From: Enterococcus alishanensis
Lineage (GTDB): Bacteria; Bacillota; Bacilli; Lactobacillales; Enterococcaceae
Direction of reading: 5' to 3'
Length of the DNA: 64,000 nt
Assembly: GCF_019218635.1 (NCBI RefSeq)
Contig: NZ_JAHUZB010000001.1
Location: forward strand, 620,001-684,000
Position numbers and translations under genes: made by a program. The notes beneath the pieces are model-generated. The model saw only the letters and a list, made by a program, of their open reading frames with translations, had not been told where the DNA came from and made no database searches. The number at the start of each line of letters is the position of its first letter. Position 1 is the first letter of the stretch. Positions 45,248 to 54,073 of this stretch are shown here, in pieces.

Positions 45248-46447
45248 ATGGCTGAATTCAAAGACTTAGTAAAAAATATTGAGGATAAAAATACTTCCGG
45301 TTTATACGGCGGGGACTTTCTACAAACATGGGAAAAAAATGATGATGAAATTGATGCAGTTTTAAATACGGCAGATGCGTTAAGAGATTTACGTGAAAGA
45401 AATATTTCAACTAAAATTTTCGATTCAGGTTTAGGTGTATCGATTTTCCGTGATAACTCTACACGGACACGTTTTTCATTTGCATCAGCTTGTAACATGC
45501 TTGGTTTAGCAGTACAAGATTTAGATGAGAAAAAATCACAAATCTCTCATGGTGAAACAGTACGTGAAACAGCAACAATGATCTCATTTATGGCAGATGT
45601 AATTGGTATTCGTGATGACATGTATATCGGTAAAGGCGATGCTTACATGCGCGAAGTCATTGAATCAGTGAAAGAATCTCATGAAGCTGGTATTTTGGAA
45701 CAACGTCCGAACTTAGTAGATTTACAAGATGACCAAGATCATCCAACACAAGCGCTGGCAGACTTGGATCATATTATTCATGAATTAGGCGGCGTAGAAA
45801 ACTTAAAAGGTAAAAAAATTGTTATGTCATGGGCATACTCACCATCATATGGCAAACCTTTATCAGTAGCACAAGGAATTATCGGTTTGATGACTCGTTT
45901 CGGAATGGATGTTGTCTTAGCTCACCCAGAAGGCTACGAAGTGATGCCTGAAGTGGAAGAAATCGCTAAGAAAAATGCTGAAAAATCTGGTGGTAAGTAT
46001 TCTAAAACAAATGATATGAAAGAAGCCTTTAAAGATGCTGACGTGATTTATTGTAAATCTTGGGCACCATTTAAAGCAATGGAAGAAAGAACTGAGCTTT
46101 ATGGTAAAGGCGACTTTGATGGCATTGATAAACTAGAAGAAGAATTATTAGTTCAAAACGCCAATCATAAAGATTGGGCTGCAACTGAAGAAATGATGAG
46201 CTTAACTAAAGATGGCAAAGCATTGTATATGCACCCACTTCCAGCTGACATTACTGGTGTTTCTGCTGAAGAAGGTGAAGTTGACGCTTCTGTCTTTGAT
46301 CGCTACCGTGATGAATTATATCGTGAAGCAAGCTACAAACCATATGTGATTGCTGCAATGATCTTCTTATCTAAATTCCAAGATCCTGCAAAAGCATTGA
46401 AAGATTTGGAAGCTCGTGGTACCGAACGTAGTATTTCTAAAAAATAA
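45248..46447 (+). CDS. ygeW: YgeW, knotted carbamoyltransferase
   Basis: 399 residues, aspartate/ornithine transcarbamoylase superfamily, of the knotted UTCase type. The carbamoyl-phosphate motif is FRDNSTRTRF (Ser71-Phe76 core) and HPTQALADL the second site. Its substrate differs from Asp and Orn; in the purine cluster it would transfer the carbamoyl group of a ureido intermediate to phosphate, giving carbamoyl phosphate for carbamate kinase. AAGGAG precedes the ATG, after the ygeY hairpin. Confidence 0.93.
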   Translation: MAEFKDLVKNIEDKNTSGLYGGDFLQTWEKNDDEIDAVLNTADALRDLRERNISTKIFDSGLGVSIFRDNSTRTRFSFASACNMLGLAVQDLDEKKSQISHGETVRETATMISFMADVIGIRDDMYIGKGDAYMREVIESVKESHEAGILEQRPNLVDLQDDQDHPTQALADLDHIIHELGGVENLKGKKIVMSWAYSPSYGKPLSVAQGIIGLMTRFGMDVVLAHPEGYEVMPEVEEIAKKNAEKSGGKYSKTNDMKEAFKDADVIYCKSWAPFKAMEERTELYGKGDFDGIDKLEEELLVQNANHKDWAATEEMMSLTKDGKALYMHPLPADITGVSAEEGEVDASVFDRYRDELYREASYKPYVIAAMIFLSKFQDPAKALKDLEARGTERSISKK

Positions 46448-46458
46448 TAATTAAATAT

Positions 46459-46499
46459 AAGAGGCTCTGATGATTAATGACCAATCTCTGTAGCCTCTT
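46459..46499 (+). other. Intercistronic hairpin between ygeW and arcC
   Basis: AAGAGGCT (46459-46466) pairs with AGCCTCTT (46492-46499), 25-base loop, short following T-rich stretch. May be a leaky terminator or processing site. Confidence 0.55.
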
Positions 46500-46522
46500 T
46501 CTTATACGAAAGGAGTACCAAA

Positions 46523-47458
46523 ATGACAAAAGTTGTCGTTGCCTTAGGCGGAAATGCTTTAGGAAATAATTTGGAAGAACAAATGGAAGCGGTTAAACAA
46601 ACTGCACTTTCCATTGTAGATTTAGTTGAAGAAGGTTATCAAGTGGTTTTAGTTCATGGAAACGGCCCACAGGCTGGCATGATTAAACTAGCCATGGATG
46701 AATTAACTGCTACTGATGAGAAAAAATATCCACCAGTATCTCTATCAGTCGCAGTAGCGATGAGTCAAACTTATATTGGCTATGACTTACAAAACGCCCT
46801 AAGAGAAGAAATGCTGCACCGTGGCATTCACAAACCAGTAGTGACGGTTGCTACACAGGTTGTGGTTGATAAAGATGATCCTGCCTTTGATAAACCAACT
46901 AAACCAATTGGACGTTTCATGGAAAAAGATGAAGCGGTTCGAATGGCTATTGAGAAAGATATTACCGTGATGGAAGACGCTGGACGTGGCTACCGCCAAG
47001 TAGTTGCTTCACCAAAACCAAAAGAAATTGTTGAATTAGAAACAATCAACACCCTAATCGGTGCTGATCAACTAGTTATCTCTTGTGGTGGTGGCGGTAT
47101 TCCGGTGATTAAAGAAGCAAATGATCATTTGAAAGGTGTTCCAGCAGTTATCGACAAAGATTACTGTTCTGCTTTATTAGCTGAAACAATCGATGCTGAT
47201 TTCCTAGTGATCCTGACTGCAGTTGAACAAGTTGCTTTGAATTTCGGTACAGTAGAACAAAAGAACCTTGAAAATGTTTCTGTTGAAGAAATGAAAAAAT
47301 ACGTTCGTGAAGGTCATTTTGCACCAGGATCAATGTTACCAAAAGTTGAAGCGGCCATTGATTTTGCTGAAAAATCAGGAAAACGGACATTAATTACATC
47401 ATTAGAGAAAGCCAAAGATGGCTTAGCTGGAAAAACTGGTACAGTTATTTCAAAATAA
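46523..47458 (+). CDS. arcC: Carbamate kinase
   Basis: 311 residues, amino-acid kinase fold: VVALGGNALG, VHGNGPQAGMI, SCGGGGIPVI and DKDYCSALLAETI. Makes ATP from carbamoyl phosphate and ADP, leaving ammonia and CO2. Its place after ygeW (as yqeA in E. coli) makes it the energy-conserving step of purine fermentation rather than part of arginine deiminase, of which no other gene is here. Confidence 0.94.
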   Translation: MTKVVVALGGNALGNNLEEQMEAVKQTALSIVDLVEEGYQVVLVHGNGPQAGMIKLAMDELTATDEKKYPPVSLSVAVAMSQTYIGYDLQNALREEMLHRGIHKPVVTVATQVVVDKDDPAFDKPTKPIGRFMEKDEAVRMAIEKDITVMEDAGRGYRQVVASPKPKEIVELETINTLIGADQLVISCGGGGIPVIKEANDHLKGVPAVIDKDYCSALLAETIDADFLVILTAVEQVALNFGTVEQKNLENVSVEEMKKYVREGHFAPGSMLPKVEAAIDFAEKSGKRTLITSLEKAKDGLAGKTGTVISK

Positions 47459-47485
47459 ATTGACTTTTTATAAGGAGGACTTAAA

Positions 47486-47866
47486 GTGGCAAATAAAGTG
47501 AACAATAGTAAAAAAGCACCAGCAGCGATCGGACCTTATTCTCATTCGATTCAACATGGTAATATGTTGTTTGTTTCTGGACAATTAGGGATTGATCCTG
47601 CAACAGGTGACTTAAAAGAAACAGTTCGGGAGCAAGCAATCCAAGGTTTTGAAAATTTTAAAGCGATCATTGAAGAAGCTGGATTTACTTTTTCTGATGT
47701 AGTAAAAACGACAGTCTTTTTGACAAATATGGATAATTTTGCAGAAGTCAACGAGGTTTATAGTCAATACTTTACTGATTGGGAACCAGCTCGCTCAGCA
47801 ATTGCGGTTGCTGCCTTACCAAAAGGTGGACTTTTTGAAATGGAAGCAATTTTAGTGAGAGATTAA
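47486..47866 (+). CDS. ridA: RidA-family enamine/imine deaminase
   Basis: 126 residues, YjgF/YER057c/UK114 fold. IGPYSHSIQHGNMLFVSGQLG at the start and a C-terminal AARSAIAV-AALPKGGLFEMEAI pattern; the key Arg is in PARSAIAV. RidA proteins hydrolyse reactive 2-aminoacrylate to pyruvate and ammonia. GTG start with AAGGAGG. Being in the operon of the diaminopropionate lyase suggests a dedicated role in clearing its enamine. Confidence 0.92.
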   Translation: MANKVNNSKKAPAAIGPYSHSIQHGNMLFVSGQLGIDPATGDLKETVREQAIQGFENFKAIIEEAGFTFSDVVKTTVFLTNMDNFAEVNEVYSQYFTDWEPARSAIAVAALPKGGLFEMEAILVRD

Positions 47867-47887
47867 AAATTAAAGGAGGTACGTGTT

Positions 47888-49225
47888 ATGGCAGAACCCA
47901 AAGAAACTATACTCGTATCAGAAAAAACCAATGCCCTGTTTGACTATGACGCCGTACCTTCACTAATTGAAGTGGTGCCGTTAGGTTTGCAACATGTTAT
48001 TGCCGCTGTGGTGGGTATTGTCACACCGGGATTAATGATTGCGCAGGCATGTAATTTGAGCGCTAGCGACACCACGCTAATCATTCAAACATCGCTTATT
48101 TTTGCTGGTGTTGCAACGTTAATTCAATTGTTTCCAGTTTTTCGTTATTTTGGAGCACGCTTACCGGTTATGATGGGAGCGAGCTTTGCTTACGTTCCAG
48201 TTTTAATTACTATGGGAGCAAATTATGGTATTGCAACTATTTTTGGTTCGCAAATTTTTGGTGGTCTAGCAGTTATATTTATTGGATTAGTCATCAAAAA
48301 AATTCGAGTTTTCTTTCCGCCAATTGTCACTGGAACAGTCATTTTGAGTATTGGGATGTCTTTGTTTCCAGTTGCTGTAGGATACATGGCAGGCGGCGTT
48401 TCAAGTTCTGAATATGGCTCAATGAAAAATTGGTTGGTTGCGATTATTACGTTTATTATTGTTTTTTATTTGAATAGTTTTGGCAAAGGATTTTTAAAAT
48501 TATCATCTATTTTAGTTGGTATGGTTGTAGGTTATTTAATTTCATTACCATTAGGAATGGTTTCTTTTGAATCCGTTAAAGAAGCTGGTATGTTTCAAAT
48601 GATTCGGCCTTTACATTTTGGCTTAAACTTTAACTTTGTTCAAATATTCACTTTGATTTTATTGATATTTGTTGATACTGTTCAAGCCATTGGTCAATTC
48701 ACAGCTACAACAGTTGGAGCAATGGATCGACAACCGACGGATCGTGAATTATCTGGTGGTATTTTAGGCAAAGGTTTAGCTGTTTTTCTAGGAGGATTCT
48801 TTGGTGGAGTACCAATTTCAACTTTTGGTCAAAATGTTGGCTTAGTGATTTCGACTAAAGCAATTAATAAATATATTTTAACTTTCACATCAGCAATTCT
48901 AATTATTGCAGGTTTTGTACCGAAAATTGCTAGTCTGTTAACATCAATTCCTTATGCAGTGATTGGTGGCGCAACTATTTCAGTTTTTGCAACGATTGCT
49001 TTAACGGGAATTCAGACCATTGCTAATGAAAAATTAACCTCACAAAATGCTACTATTGTTGGCTTATCACTAGCTTTAGGGACTGGGGTAGCTTTATCAG
49101 CTAATTCATTGCAAGGATTTCCAGAGTGGTTTCAAACAATCTTCGGGGAGTCAGAAGTGATTTTAACAGCCATTATGGCGATTCTTTTAAACATCATTTT
49201 TAATCGACCAAAATTAAAAAAATAG
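47888..49225 (+). CDS. NCS2 uracil-xanthine/urate permease
   Basis: 445 residues, 12-14 membrane helices, nucleobase:cation symporter-2 family. GLQHVIAAVVGIVTPG opens TM1, GGVPISTFGQNVGLV is the NCS2 signature with the substrate-binding Gln/Asn region. Context (purine degradation) favours xanthine or urate over uracil; E. coli has XanQ and UacT in the same cluster. Last gene before a 324-bp gap. Confidence 0.9.
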   Translation: MAEPKETILVSEKTNALFDYDAVPSLIEVVPLGLQHVIAAVVGIVTPGLMIAQACNLSASDTTLIIQTSLIFAGVATLIQLFPVFRYFGARLPVMMGASFAYVPVLITMGANYGIATIFGSQIFGGLAVIFIGLVIKKIRVFFPPIVTGTVILSIGMSLFPVAVGYMAGGVSSSEYGSMKNWLVAIITFIIVFYLNSFGKGFLKLSSILVGMVVGYLISLPLGMVSFESVKEAGMFQMIRPLHFGLNFNFVQIFTLILLIFVDTVQAIGQFTATTVGAMDRQPTDRELSGGILGKGLAVFLGGFFGGVPISTFGQNVGLVISTKAINKYILTFTSAILIIAGFVPKIASLLTSIPYAVIGGATISVFATIALTGIQTIANEKLTSQNATIVGLSLALGTGVALSANSLQGFPEWFQTIFGESEVILTAIMAILLNIIFNRPKLKK

Positions 49226-49549
49226 TGTAATTCAGGAGCTTTGTAAAGTAGATCATCTTAGGTTTGAACAAACTTCCAAAATAAGAAATAAAATTTTAAA
49301 GTCTTCACAGGTTCGTTAATTTTAACAAGTTTTTTTAGAAAAACCTTACCTCTACATTTTAATTGCCTTTAGCTAATTTGTTTTTCTCGATGCAAATTTA
49401 AGTTGACCTACTTTCGCTGTTCCTGTTTTCCATAAAGCAATAGTAAATATCTAATAAAACATTTATAATTAAGAAAAGGGCTCTGCTGAAAAGGTAAAGC
49501 CCTCTTTTTTTAAAACCGTTATCTATTTTAAAAATAACGAGGTGAAGGA
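49226..49549 (+). other. 324-bp intergenic stretch with a hairpin
   Basis: No credible gene. TTGACC (49403) and TATAAT (49464-49469) occur but not in good mutual spacing. AGGGCT (49477-49482) pairs with AGCCCT (49498-49503) followed by CTTTTTTTT, which may end the permease transcript or attenuate the modE-like gene 45 bases on. I see no known riboswitch core. Confidence 0.5.
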
Positions 49550-49915
49550 ATGAATAACGAAGCAAAGCTTGATTACACCATGACGCTGCGTCTAAAAAAA
49601 GGGGAGGTCTTCTTTGGTCCTGGGGTAGCTGAAGTCCTTTTTTTTGTTAGTGAAACAGGTTCACTAAGTAAAGCTGCTAAAGAAATGAATATGTCTTATA
49701 ACAAAGCTTGGAGAATTTTACAAAAAGCTGAAAAATGTTGGGGACAACCATTGATAGAGTCAATAGTTGGTGGTAAAAATGGCGGCGGATCACAGTTAAC
49801 CAAAGAAGGAAAACGACTATTAACTAATTATCAAAATTTCGAAAAAGAGACTTATAGTTTAGTTGATAAAACTTTTGAACGTTTTTTCTCACAAGATATG
49901 AATCAAAAAAAGTAA
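49550..49915 (+). CDS. ModE-like winged-helix regulator (DNA-binding domain only)
   Basis: 121 residues with the LysR/ModE-type winged helix (GPGVAEVLFFVSETGSLSKAAKEMNMSYNKAWRIL, about 23-57). It lacks the C-terminal molybdate-binding MOP domains of E. coli ModE, as many Firmicute versions do. GAGGTGAAGG precedes the ATG. It is 217 bp upstream of the xanthine dehydrogenase, with a terminator between, and probably controls it and the other molybdenum genes. Confidence 0.87.
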   Translation: MNNEAKLDYTMTLRLKKGEVFFGPGVAEVLFFVSETGSLSKAAKEMNMSYNKAWRILQKAEKCWGQPLIESIVGGKNGGGSQLTKEGKRLLTNYQNFEKETYSLVDKTFERFFSQDMNQKK

Positions 49916-49944
49916 ATAGAAGACTATATTCGACTTAGTAAAAC

Positions 49945-49984
49945 GAAACAAATCAAAATTATATTTTGACTTGTTTCTTTTTTT
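49945..49984 (+). terminator. Terminator of the modE-like gene
   Basis: GAAACAA-TCAAAA (49945-49958, one mismatch) pairs with TTTTGA-TTGTTTC (49964-49977), then T8. Confidence 0.8.
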
Positions 49985-50044
49985 AAAAATCGCAGATAAA
50001 CGAACTTTAAATAACGAATAATAAATTTTAAAATACCCAAAAAT

Positions 50045-50085
50045 AAATATTTTTTGAATACAAAAAATATTTTTGATGGTATAAT
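50045..50085 (+). promoter_or_regulatory. Promoter and AT-rich operator of the xanthine dehydrogenase gene
   Basis: Extended -10 TGg-TATAAT (50077-50085). Upstream AAATATTTTTT-N6-AAAAAATATTT (50045-50072) is a perfect 11-6-11 inverted repeat and CAAAAA-ATA-TTTTTG (50061-50075) a second dyad within it, placed between -35 and -10. Confidence 0.6.
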
Positions 50086-50132
50086 GTTTTTGAGATAAAA
50101 ACTTATTTTTAATAGTATAGGGGTGTAAAAAT

Positions 50133-52706
50133 ATGTATTCATTTACTGTAAATGGCCAGCCAGTCACATGTGAAGAAGATAAAGAGTTGATGCATTTCTT
50201 GCGAGATGATTTGCGTTTGACTGGTACAAAAGATGGTTGTGATTCAGGAGCTTGTGGCGCTTGTACTGTCATTATAAATGGAAGGGCTTCCAAAAGCTGC
50301 TTATTTTCATTATCAAAAGTTGATGGAAAAGATGTAACAACGGTTGAAGGGATTAGCCAGCGCCAAAAAGATGTTTTTGCATATGCTTTTGCTAAAACTG
50401 GAGCTGTTCAATGTGGCTACTGTATTCCGGGATTTGTTGTCTCTGCTGTAGGTTTATTAGAAAAAAATCCAGATCCAAGTGAAAAAGATATTCGTAAAGG
50501 TATTCGAGCAAATATTTGTCGCTGTACTGGTTATGTGAAAATTATCGAAGGAATACAATTAGCAGCGCAAATGTTAAGAGAGGAAACGCCAATCCCTGAG
50601 GAGCCAGCTGAAGGAAGATTAGGTGATGATTTCAAACGAGTTGATGCTGTAGAAAAAACACTAGGAACAGGCATTTATGTAGATGATATTGTCGTCCCTG
50701 GAATGCTTCACGCATCTGCCGTAAGATCAGCTTATCCAAGAGCGAAAATCTTAAAAATCAATTCAGAAAAAGCTTTGGCTCATCCAGACTGTGAAGCAGT
50801 ACTCACAGCAGCAGATGTTCCCGGAAATAATAAAATTGGTCACTTAGAATTTATTTCTGACTGGGATGTAATGATTCCAGAAGGTGAAATCACTCGATAT
50901 GTTGGAGATGCTATTGTGCTAGTAGTTTCTAGCAATAAAGATTCATTAACCGAAATTAAAGAATTAGTTGAGATTGAATATGAGGTTCTTGAACCACTAA
51001 CGTCTTGCGAGCAAGCAATGGCTGAGGATGCACCAAAAATCCATGAAAAAGGTAATGTATTAAGTCATGAGCATTTAATTCGTGGAAATGTCGAAGAAAA
51101 ATTAAATAATTCAAAATATGTAGTTACTGAACATTATTCTGTACCTATTAATGAGCACGCTTTCATGGAGCCTGAATGTGCTATCGGTCAACCTGAAGGA
51201 GATGGGGTATTGCTTTGGAGTGCTGGCCAAAGTATCTATGATGAGCAACGAGAATGTGCTCGTATGTTAGGTTTAGAAAAAGAAAAAGTCCATGTTCAAG
51301 CGAAACTTGTCGGTGGTGGTTTCGGTGGTAAAGAAGATATGAGCGTCCAGCATCATGCCAGTTTGGCAGCTTATCTATTAAAGAAACCAGTCAAAGTTTT
51401 ACTTAGCCGAGATGAAAGTTTGATGGTTCATCCGAAACGTCATGGTATGGAAATGGATTTCACAACTGGTTGTGATGAAGAAGGTAATTTAACTGCAATG
51501 AAGGCTGTGATTTATTCTGATACGGGTGCTTATGCTTCCTTGGGAGGACCTGTTTTACAAAGAGCATGTACTCACGCGGCAGGACCATATAAATATAAAG
51601 ATATCGATATTGAAGGTTTTGCAGTTTATACTAATAATCCACCAGCAGGAGCTTTCCGCGGATTTGGTGTGTGTCAAACAGCTTTTGCGATTGAATGTAA
51701 TTTGAATTTGCTAGCCGAAAAAGTTGGTATCAGTCCTTGGGAAATTCGTTATAAAAATGCAGTTGAACCAGGTGATGTTTTACCGAATGGTCAAGTTGTT
51801 TCAAAAAATGCGGCTTTGAAAGAAAGCTTGCTAGCTGTTAAAGATGCCTATGAAAATGCCGATGTAGCTGGGATTTCATGTTTCTTTAAAAATAGTGGAA
51901 TTGGTGTTGGTTTATCTGATATTGGTCGATGTATCGTTTCCGTTGAAGATGGCAAGGTGCATGTTCGAACTTCGGCAGCTTGTATTGGTCAAGGAATGCA
52001 AACGGTTACTACTCAAATAGCTGTTGAGGCTTTAGATATTGATCCAGCATTAATTATTGCAGAACAGCCAGATACGGCTCGTACACCAGATTCAGGTACT
52101 ACCACTGCTTCTCGGCAATCATTATTTACCGGTGAAGCAACACGAAGAGCGGCAATGCAATTGAGAGTAGACTTAGACATGGGACGTACTTTGGAATCCT
52201 TGGAAGGGCAAGAATATTTTGGTGAATATTCTGCGATTACTGATCCATTAAATTCTGAAAAAGAAAATCCAGTAAGCCATGCCGGCTATGGCTACGCATC
52301 TGAAGTAGTTACTTTGGATGAAAAAGGGAAATTAGAAAAAATATATGCATCTTATGATATGGGTCAAGTAATTAATCCAAGAGCAGCAGAAGGACAAATT
52401 GAAGGCGGAATTGTTATGGGCTTGGGCTATGCATTGACAGAAAACTTTGCGATGGAAGATGGATTTGTGAAAGCAAAATATGCTACTCTTGGTTTAATGG
52501 ATGCTTCCAAAGTACCACCAATTGATACAAGTTTTGTTGCAGCTAAAGACATTCATGAAGGATTAGCGTACGGGATAAAAGGGGTCGGTGAACTTTCAAC
52601 GATTCCAACGGCACCAGCAGTAGCCGGAGCATACCATGCCTTTGATGGAGAGTTAAGAAATGTCTTACCAATAGTCAATACACCTTACCAAAAAAAGAAA
52701 AGATAA
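50133..52706 (+). CDS. xdhD: Selenium-dependent xanthine dehydrogenase-type molybdenum hydroxylase
   Basis: 857 residues fusing an iron-sulfur part and a molybdopterin part. First 2Fe-2S domain: Cys36, 41, 44, 56; second: Cys94, 97, 129, 131. Molybdenum domain (about 175-857) has GGGFGGKED (about 394-402, with the Glu that contacts purines in xanthine dehydrogenase), AFRGFGVCQ, GQGMQTVTTQ and the catalytic Glu in GIKGVGEL near 820. There is no FAD domain and no separate FAD-subunit gene in the window. The YqeB/YqeC/MocA neighbours mark it as the selenium-dependent class, where selenium is a labile ligand, not selenocysteine; no in-frame TGA is needed. It interconverts hypoxanthine, xanthine and probably urate. 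Confidence 0.93.
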   Translation: MYSFTVNGQPVTCEEDKELMHFLRDDLRLTGTKDGCDSGACGACTVIINGRASKSCLFSLSKVDGKDVTTVEGISQRQKDVFAYAFAKTGAVQCGYCIPGFVVSAVGLLEKNPDPSEKDIRKGIRANICRCTGYVKIIEGIQLAAQMLREETPIPEEPAEGRLGDDFKRVDAVEKTLGTGIYVDDIVVPGMLHASAVRSAYPRAKILKINSEKALAHPDCEAVLTAADVPGNNKIGHLEFISDWDVMIPEGEITRYVGDAIVLVVSSNKDSLTEIKELVEIEYEVLEPLTSCEQAMAEDAPKIHEKGNVLSHEHLIRGNVEEKLNNSKYVVTEHYSVPINEHAFMEPECAIGQPEGDGVLLWSAGQSIYDEQRECARMLGLEKEKVHVQAKLVGGGFGGKEDMSVQHHASLAAYLLKKPVKVLLSRDESLMVHPKRHGMEMDFTTGCDEEGNLTAMKAVIYSDTGAYASLGGPVLQRACTHAAGPYKYKDIDIEGFAVYTNNPPAGAFRGFGVCQTAFAIECNLNLLAEKVGISPWEIRYKNAVEPGDVLPNGQVVSKNAALKESLLAVKDAYENADVAGISCFFKNSGIGVGLSDIGRCIVSVEDGKVHVRTSAACIGQGMQTVTTQIAVEALDIDPALIIAEQPDTARTPDSGTTTASRQSLFTGEATRRAAMQLRVDLDMGRTLESLEGQEYFGEYSAITDPLNSEKENPVSHAGYGYASEVVTLDEKGKLEKIYASYDMGQVINPRAAEGQIEGGIVMGLGYALTENFAMEDGFVKAKYATLGLMDASKVPPIDTSFVAAKDIHEGLAYGIKGVGELSTIPTAPAVAGAYHAFDGELRNVLPIVNTPYQKKKR

Positions 52707-52717
52707 TGAGGTAGCTC

Positions 52718-53308
52718 ATGGTAATTTCTGATACAAGTATCGTAATCATGGCGAGTGGTTTTTCAAATCGCATGAAGAAAAATAAATTATTTTTAACTTA
52801 TCAAGGGGAAACATTTTTAACGCGGGCACTTAAGTTAGCATTAAAAAATTCTGCATTTCATGAAGTATTATTAGTCATTAAACCAGAGGATTTGGCTAAA
52901 ATAGAAATACCGCCAAAAGTTAAAGTAGTTTTAAATCACGAGAGCGGTCTTGGCCAAAGCACCAGTGTAAAGTTAGGTGCCTCAGAGGCTAGTGGAAAAC
53001 ATCTTATTTTTATGCCGATTGACCAACCTAGATTATCCAGTGAATTGCTAGAAAAACTGGCAAAACAAGGGGACAGTCAAAATATTGTCTACCCAATCCA
53101 TAACGGAAATCCCAGTTCCCCAACTTTTTTTGGGGAAAAATATATAGCTGAATTAAAAGAAGTAGGTGGTCAAACTGGTGGACGTAAAATACGTGACAAG
53201 TATCATGATTTTACGATTGAAATTCCTTGGTCGAAAGAAGAATTATTCGATATTGATACGCCAGAAAATTATCAAGAATTACTAGAAAAAAGTAACAAAG
53301 TATTATAA
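52718..53308 (+). CDS. mocA: Molybdenum cofactor cytidylyltransferase (MocA/YgfJ)
   Basis: 196 residues, MobA-like nucleotidyltransferase. IVIMASGFSNRMKKNKL near the N-terminus is the NTP-binding loop (the usual A-G-x-S/G-x-R-M-G pattern in modified form), MPIDQPRLSSELL the metal-binding Asp, and NPSSPTFFG the later motif. Adds CMP to give the cytosine dinucleotide cofactor used by xanthine dehydrogenase-type enzymes. Starts 12 bases after the hydroxylase, which it serves. Confidence 0.9.
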   Translation: MVISDTSIVIMASGFSNRMKKNKLFLTYQGETFLTRALKLALKNSAFHEVLLVIKPEDLAKIEIPPKVKVVLNHESGLGQSTSVKLGASEASGKHLIFMPIDQPRLSSELLEKLAKQGDSQNIVYPIHNGNPSSPTFFGEKYIAELKEVGGQTGGRKIRDKYHDFTIEIPWSKEELFDIDTPENYQELLEKSNKVL

Positions 53309-53357
53309 AATAGTGTTAGGTGAATACCTATTACCGCACTGTCAAATTCGTTTGTCC

Positions 53358-53393
53358 AGAGGTAGAATCTTTTAAGATTCTACCTCTTTTTTA
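53358..53393 (+). terminator. Terminator after xdhD-mocA
   Basis: AGAGGTAGAATCTT (53358-53371), 2-base loop, complement (53374-53387), T run. Confidence 0.93.
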
Positions 53394-53404
53394 AGAGATA
53401 AGTT

Positions 53405-53504
53405 TGTAAATGTTTACACAGACTTTAAAAAAAGTTTTTGGCTTGCAAAAAGAATTTGATGTGCTAAAAAAAATTATGGAAATTTGTGAAATATATGTTA
53501 TATT
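53405..53504 (+). promoter_or_regulatory. cre-like site and promoter of the flavodoxin operon
   Basis: TGTAAATGTTTACA (53405-53418) fits the cre consensus at 13 of 14 positions. An extended -10 TGt-TATATT (53496-53504) follows. TTGTGAAATA (53484-53493) is also a Rex-like half site. No gene in 53309-53605. Confidence 0.5.
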
Positions 53505-53605
53505 ATAAATGAAGTAGGAAAGTCGAAGTATATTAATTTGTAAGGCTTTTCACATTTCTTCATTTGTTATCATAAAAAATCTGATTTAAAGGAAGGATGA
53601 GCAAT

Positions 53606-54049
53606 ATGGCTTTGGCAAAAATCGTTTATGCAAGTATGACAGGAAACACAGAAGGAATTTCGGAAATCTTGGAAGAAAAATTTACAGACAAAGGAATCGA
53701 TGTGGAACGTGTTGAAGTAGACGACGCTGACGATGATTTCTTTGATGATGCAGATATCTGTGTTGTAGCAACTTATACTTACAATGATGGTGAACTACCA
53801 TTTGATTTTGAAGATTTCTATGAAGAATTACCGGATCAAGATTTAGACGGCAAAGTTTACGGTGTTGTAGGTACTGGTGATAGTGAGCTTTATCCTGACT
53901 ATTTCTGTACAGCAGCAGATGACTTTGATGCAGCTTTCGCAAAAACAGGAGCTAAAAAAGGCGCTGATGTTGTGAAAATTGAAAATGAAGCAGAAGATGA
54001 AGACGTAGTGACATTGGAAGGATTTGTTGCTGCATTAATTGATGCCTAG
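53606..54049 (+). CDS. Flavodoxin
   Basis: 147 residues, very acidic, FMN-binding. The phosphate loop is YASMTGNTEGISE near residues 8-20; TYTYNDGELPFDFEDFYEEL and GTGDSELYPDYFC are the two other FMN loops. One-electron low-potential carrier that can replace ferredoxin. ATG 53606 is chosen because GGAAGG overlaps the ATG at 53597. First gene of a four-gene operon with the Nfn-like pair and pyruvate:flavodoxin oxidoreductase, its obvious redox partners. Confidence 0.93.
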   Translation: MALAKIVYASMTGNTEGISEILEEKFTDKGIDVERVEVDDADDDFFDDADICVVATYTYNDGELPFDFEDFYEELPDQDLDGKVYGVVGTGDSELYPDYFCTAADDFDAAFAKTGAKKGADVVKIENEAEDEDVVTLEGFVAALIDA

Positions 54050-54073
54050 TCAAACTGAAAGGGATGGGTTAAT

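Noticed and set aside
49889-50293. 134-residue minus-strand frame across the xdhD promoter
   Set aside because: Runs through a terminator, the promoter palindromes and the start of xdhD; not a plausible gene.
50133-52706. Selenocysteine (TGA recoding) in the hydroxylase
   Set aside because: The reading frame is uninterrupted and the class uses a labile selenium ligand; no SECIS-like need.
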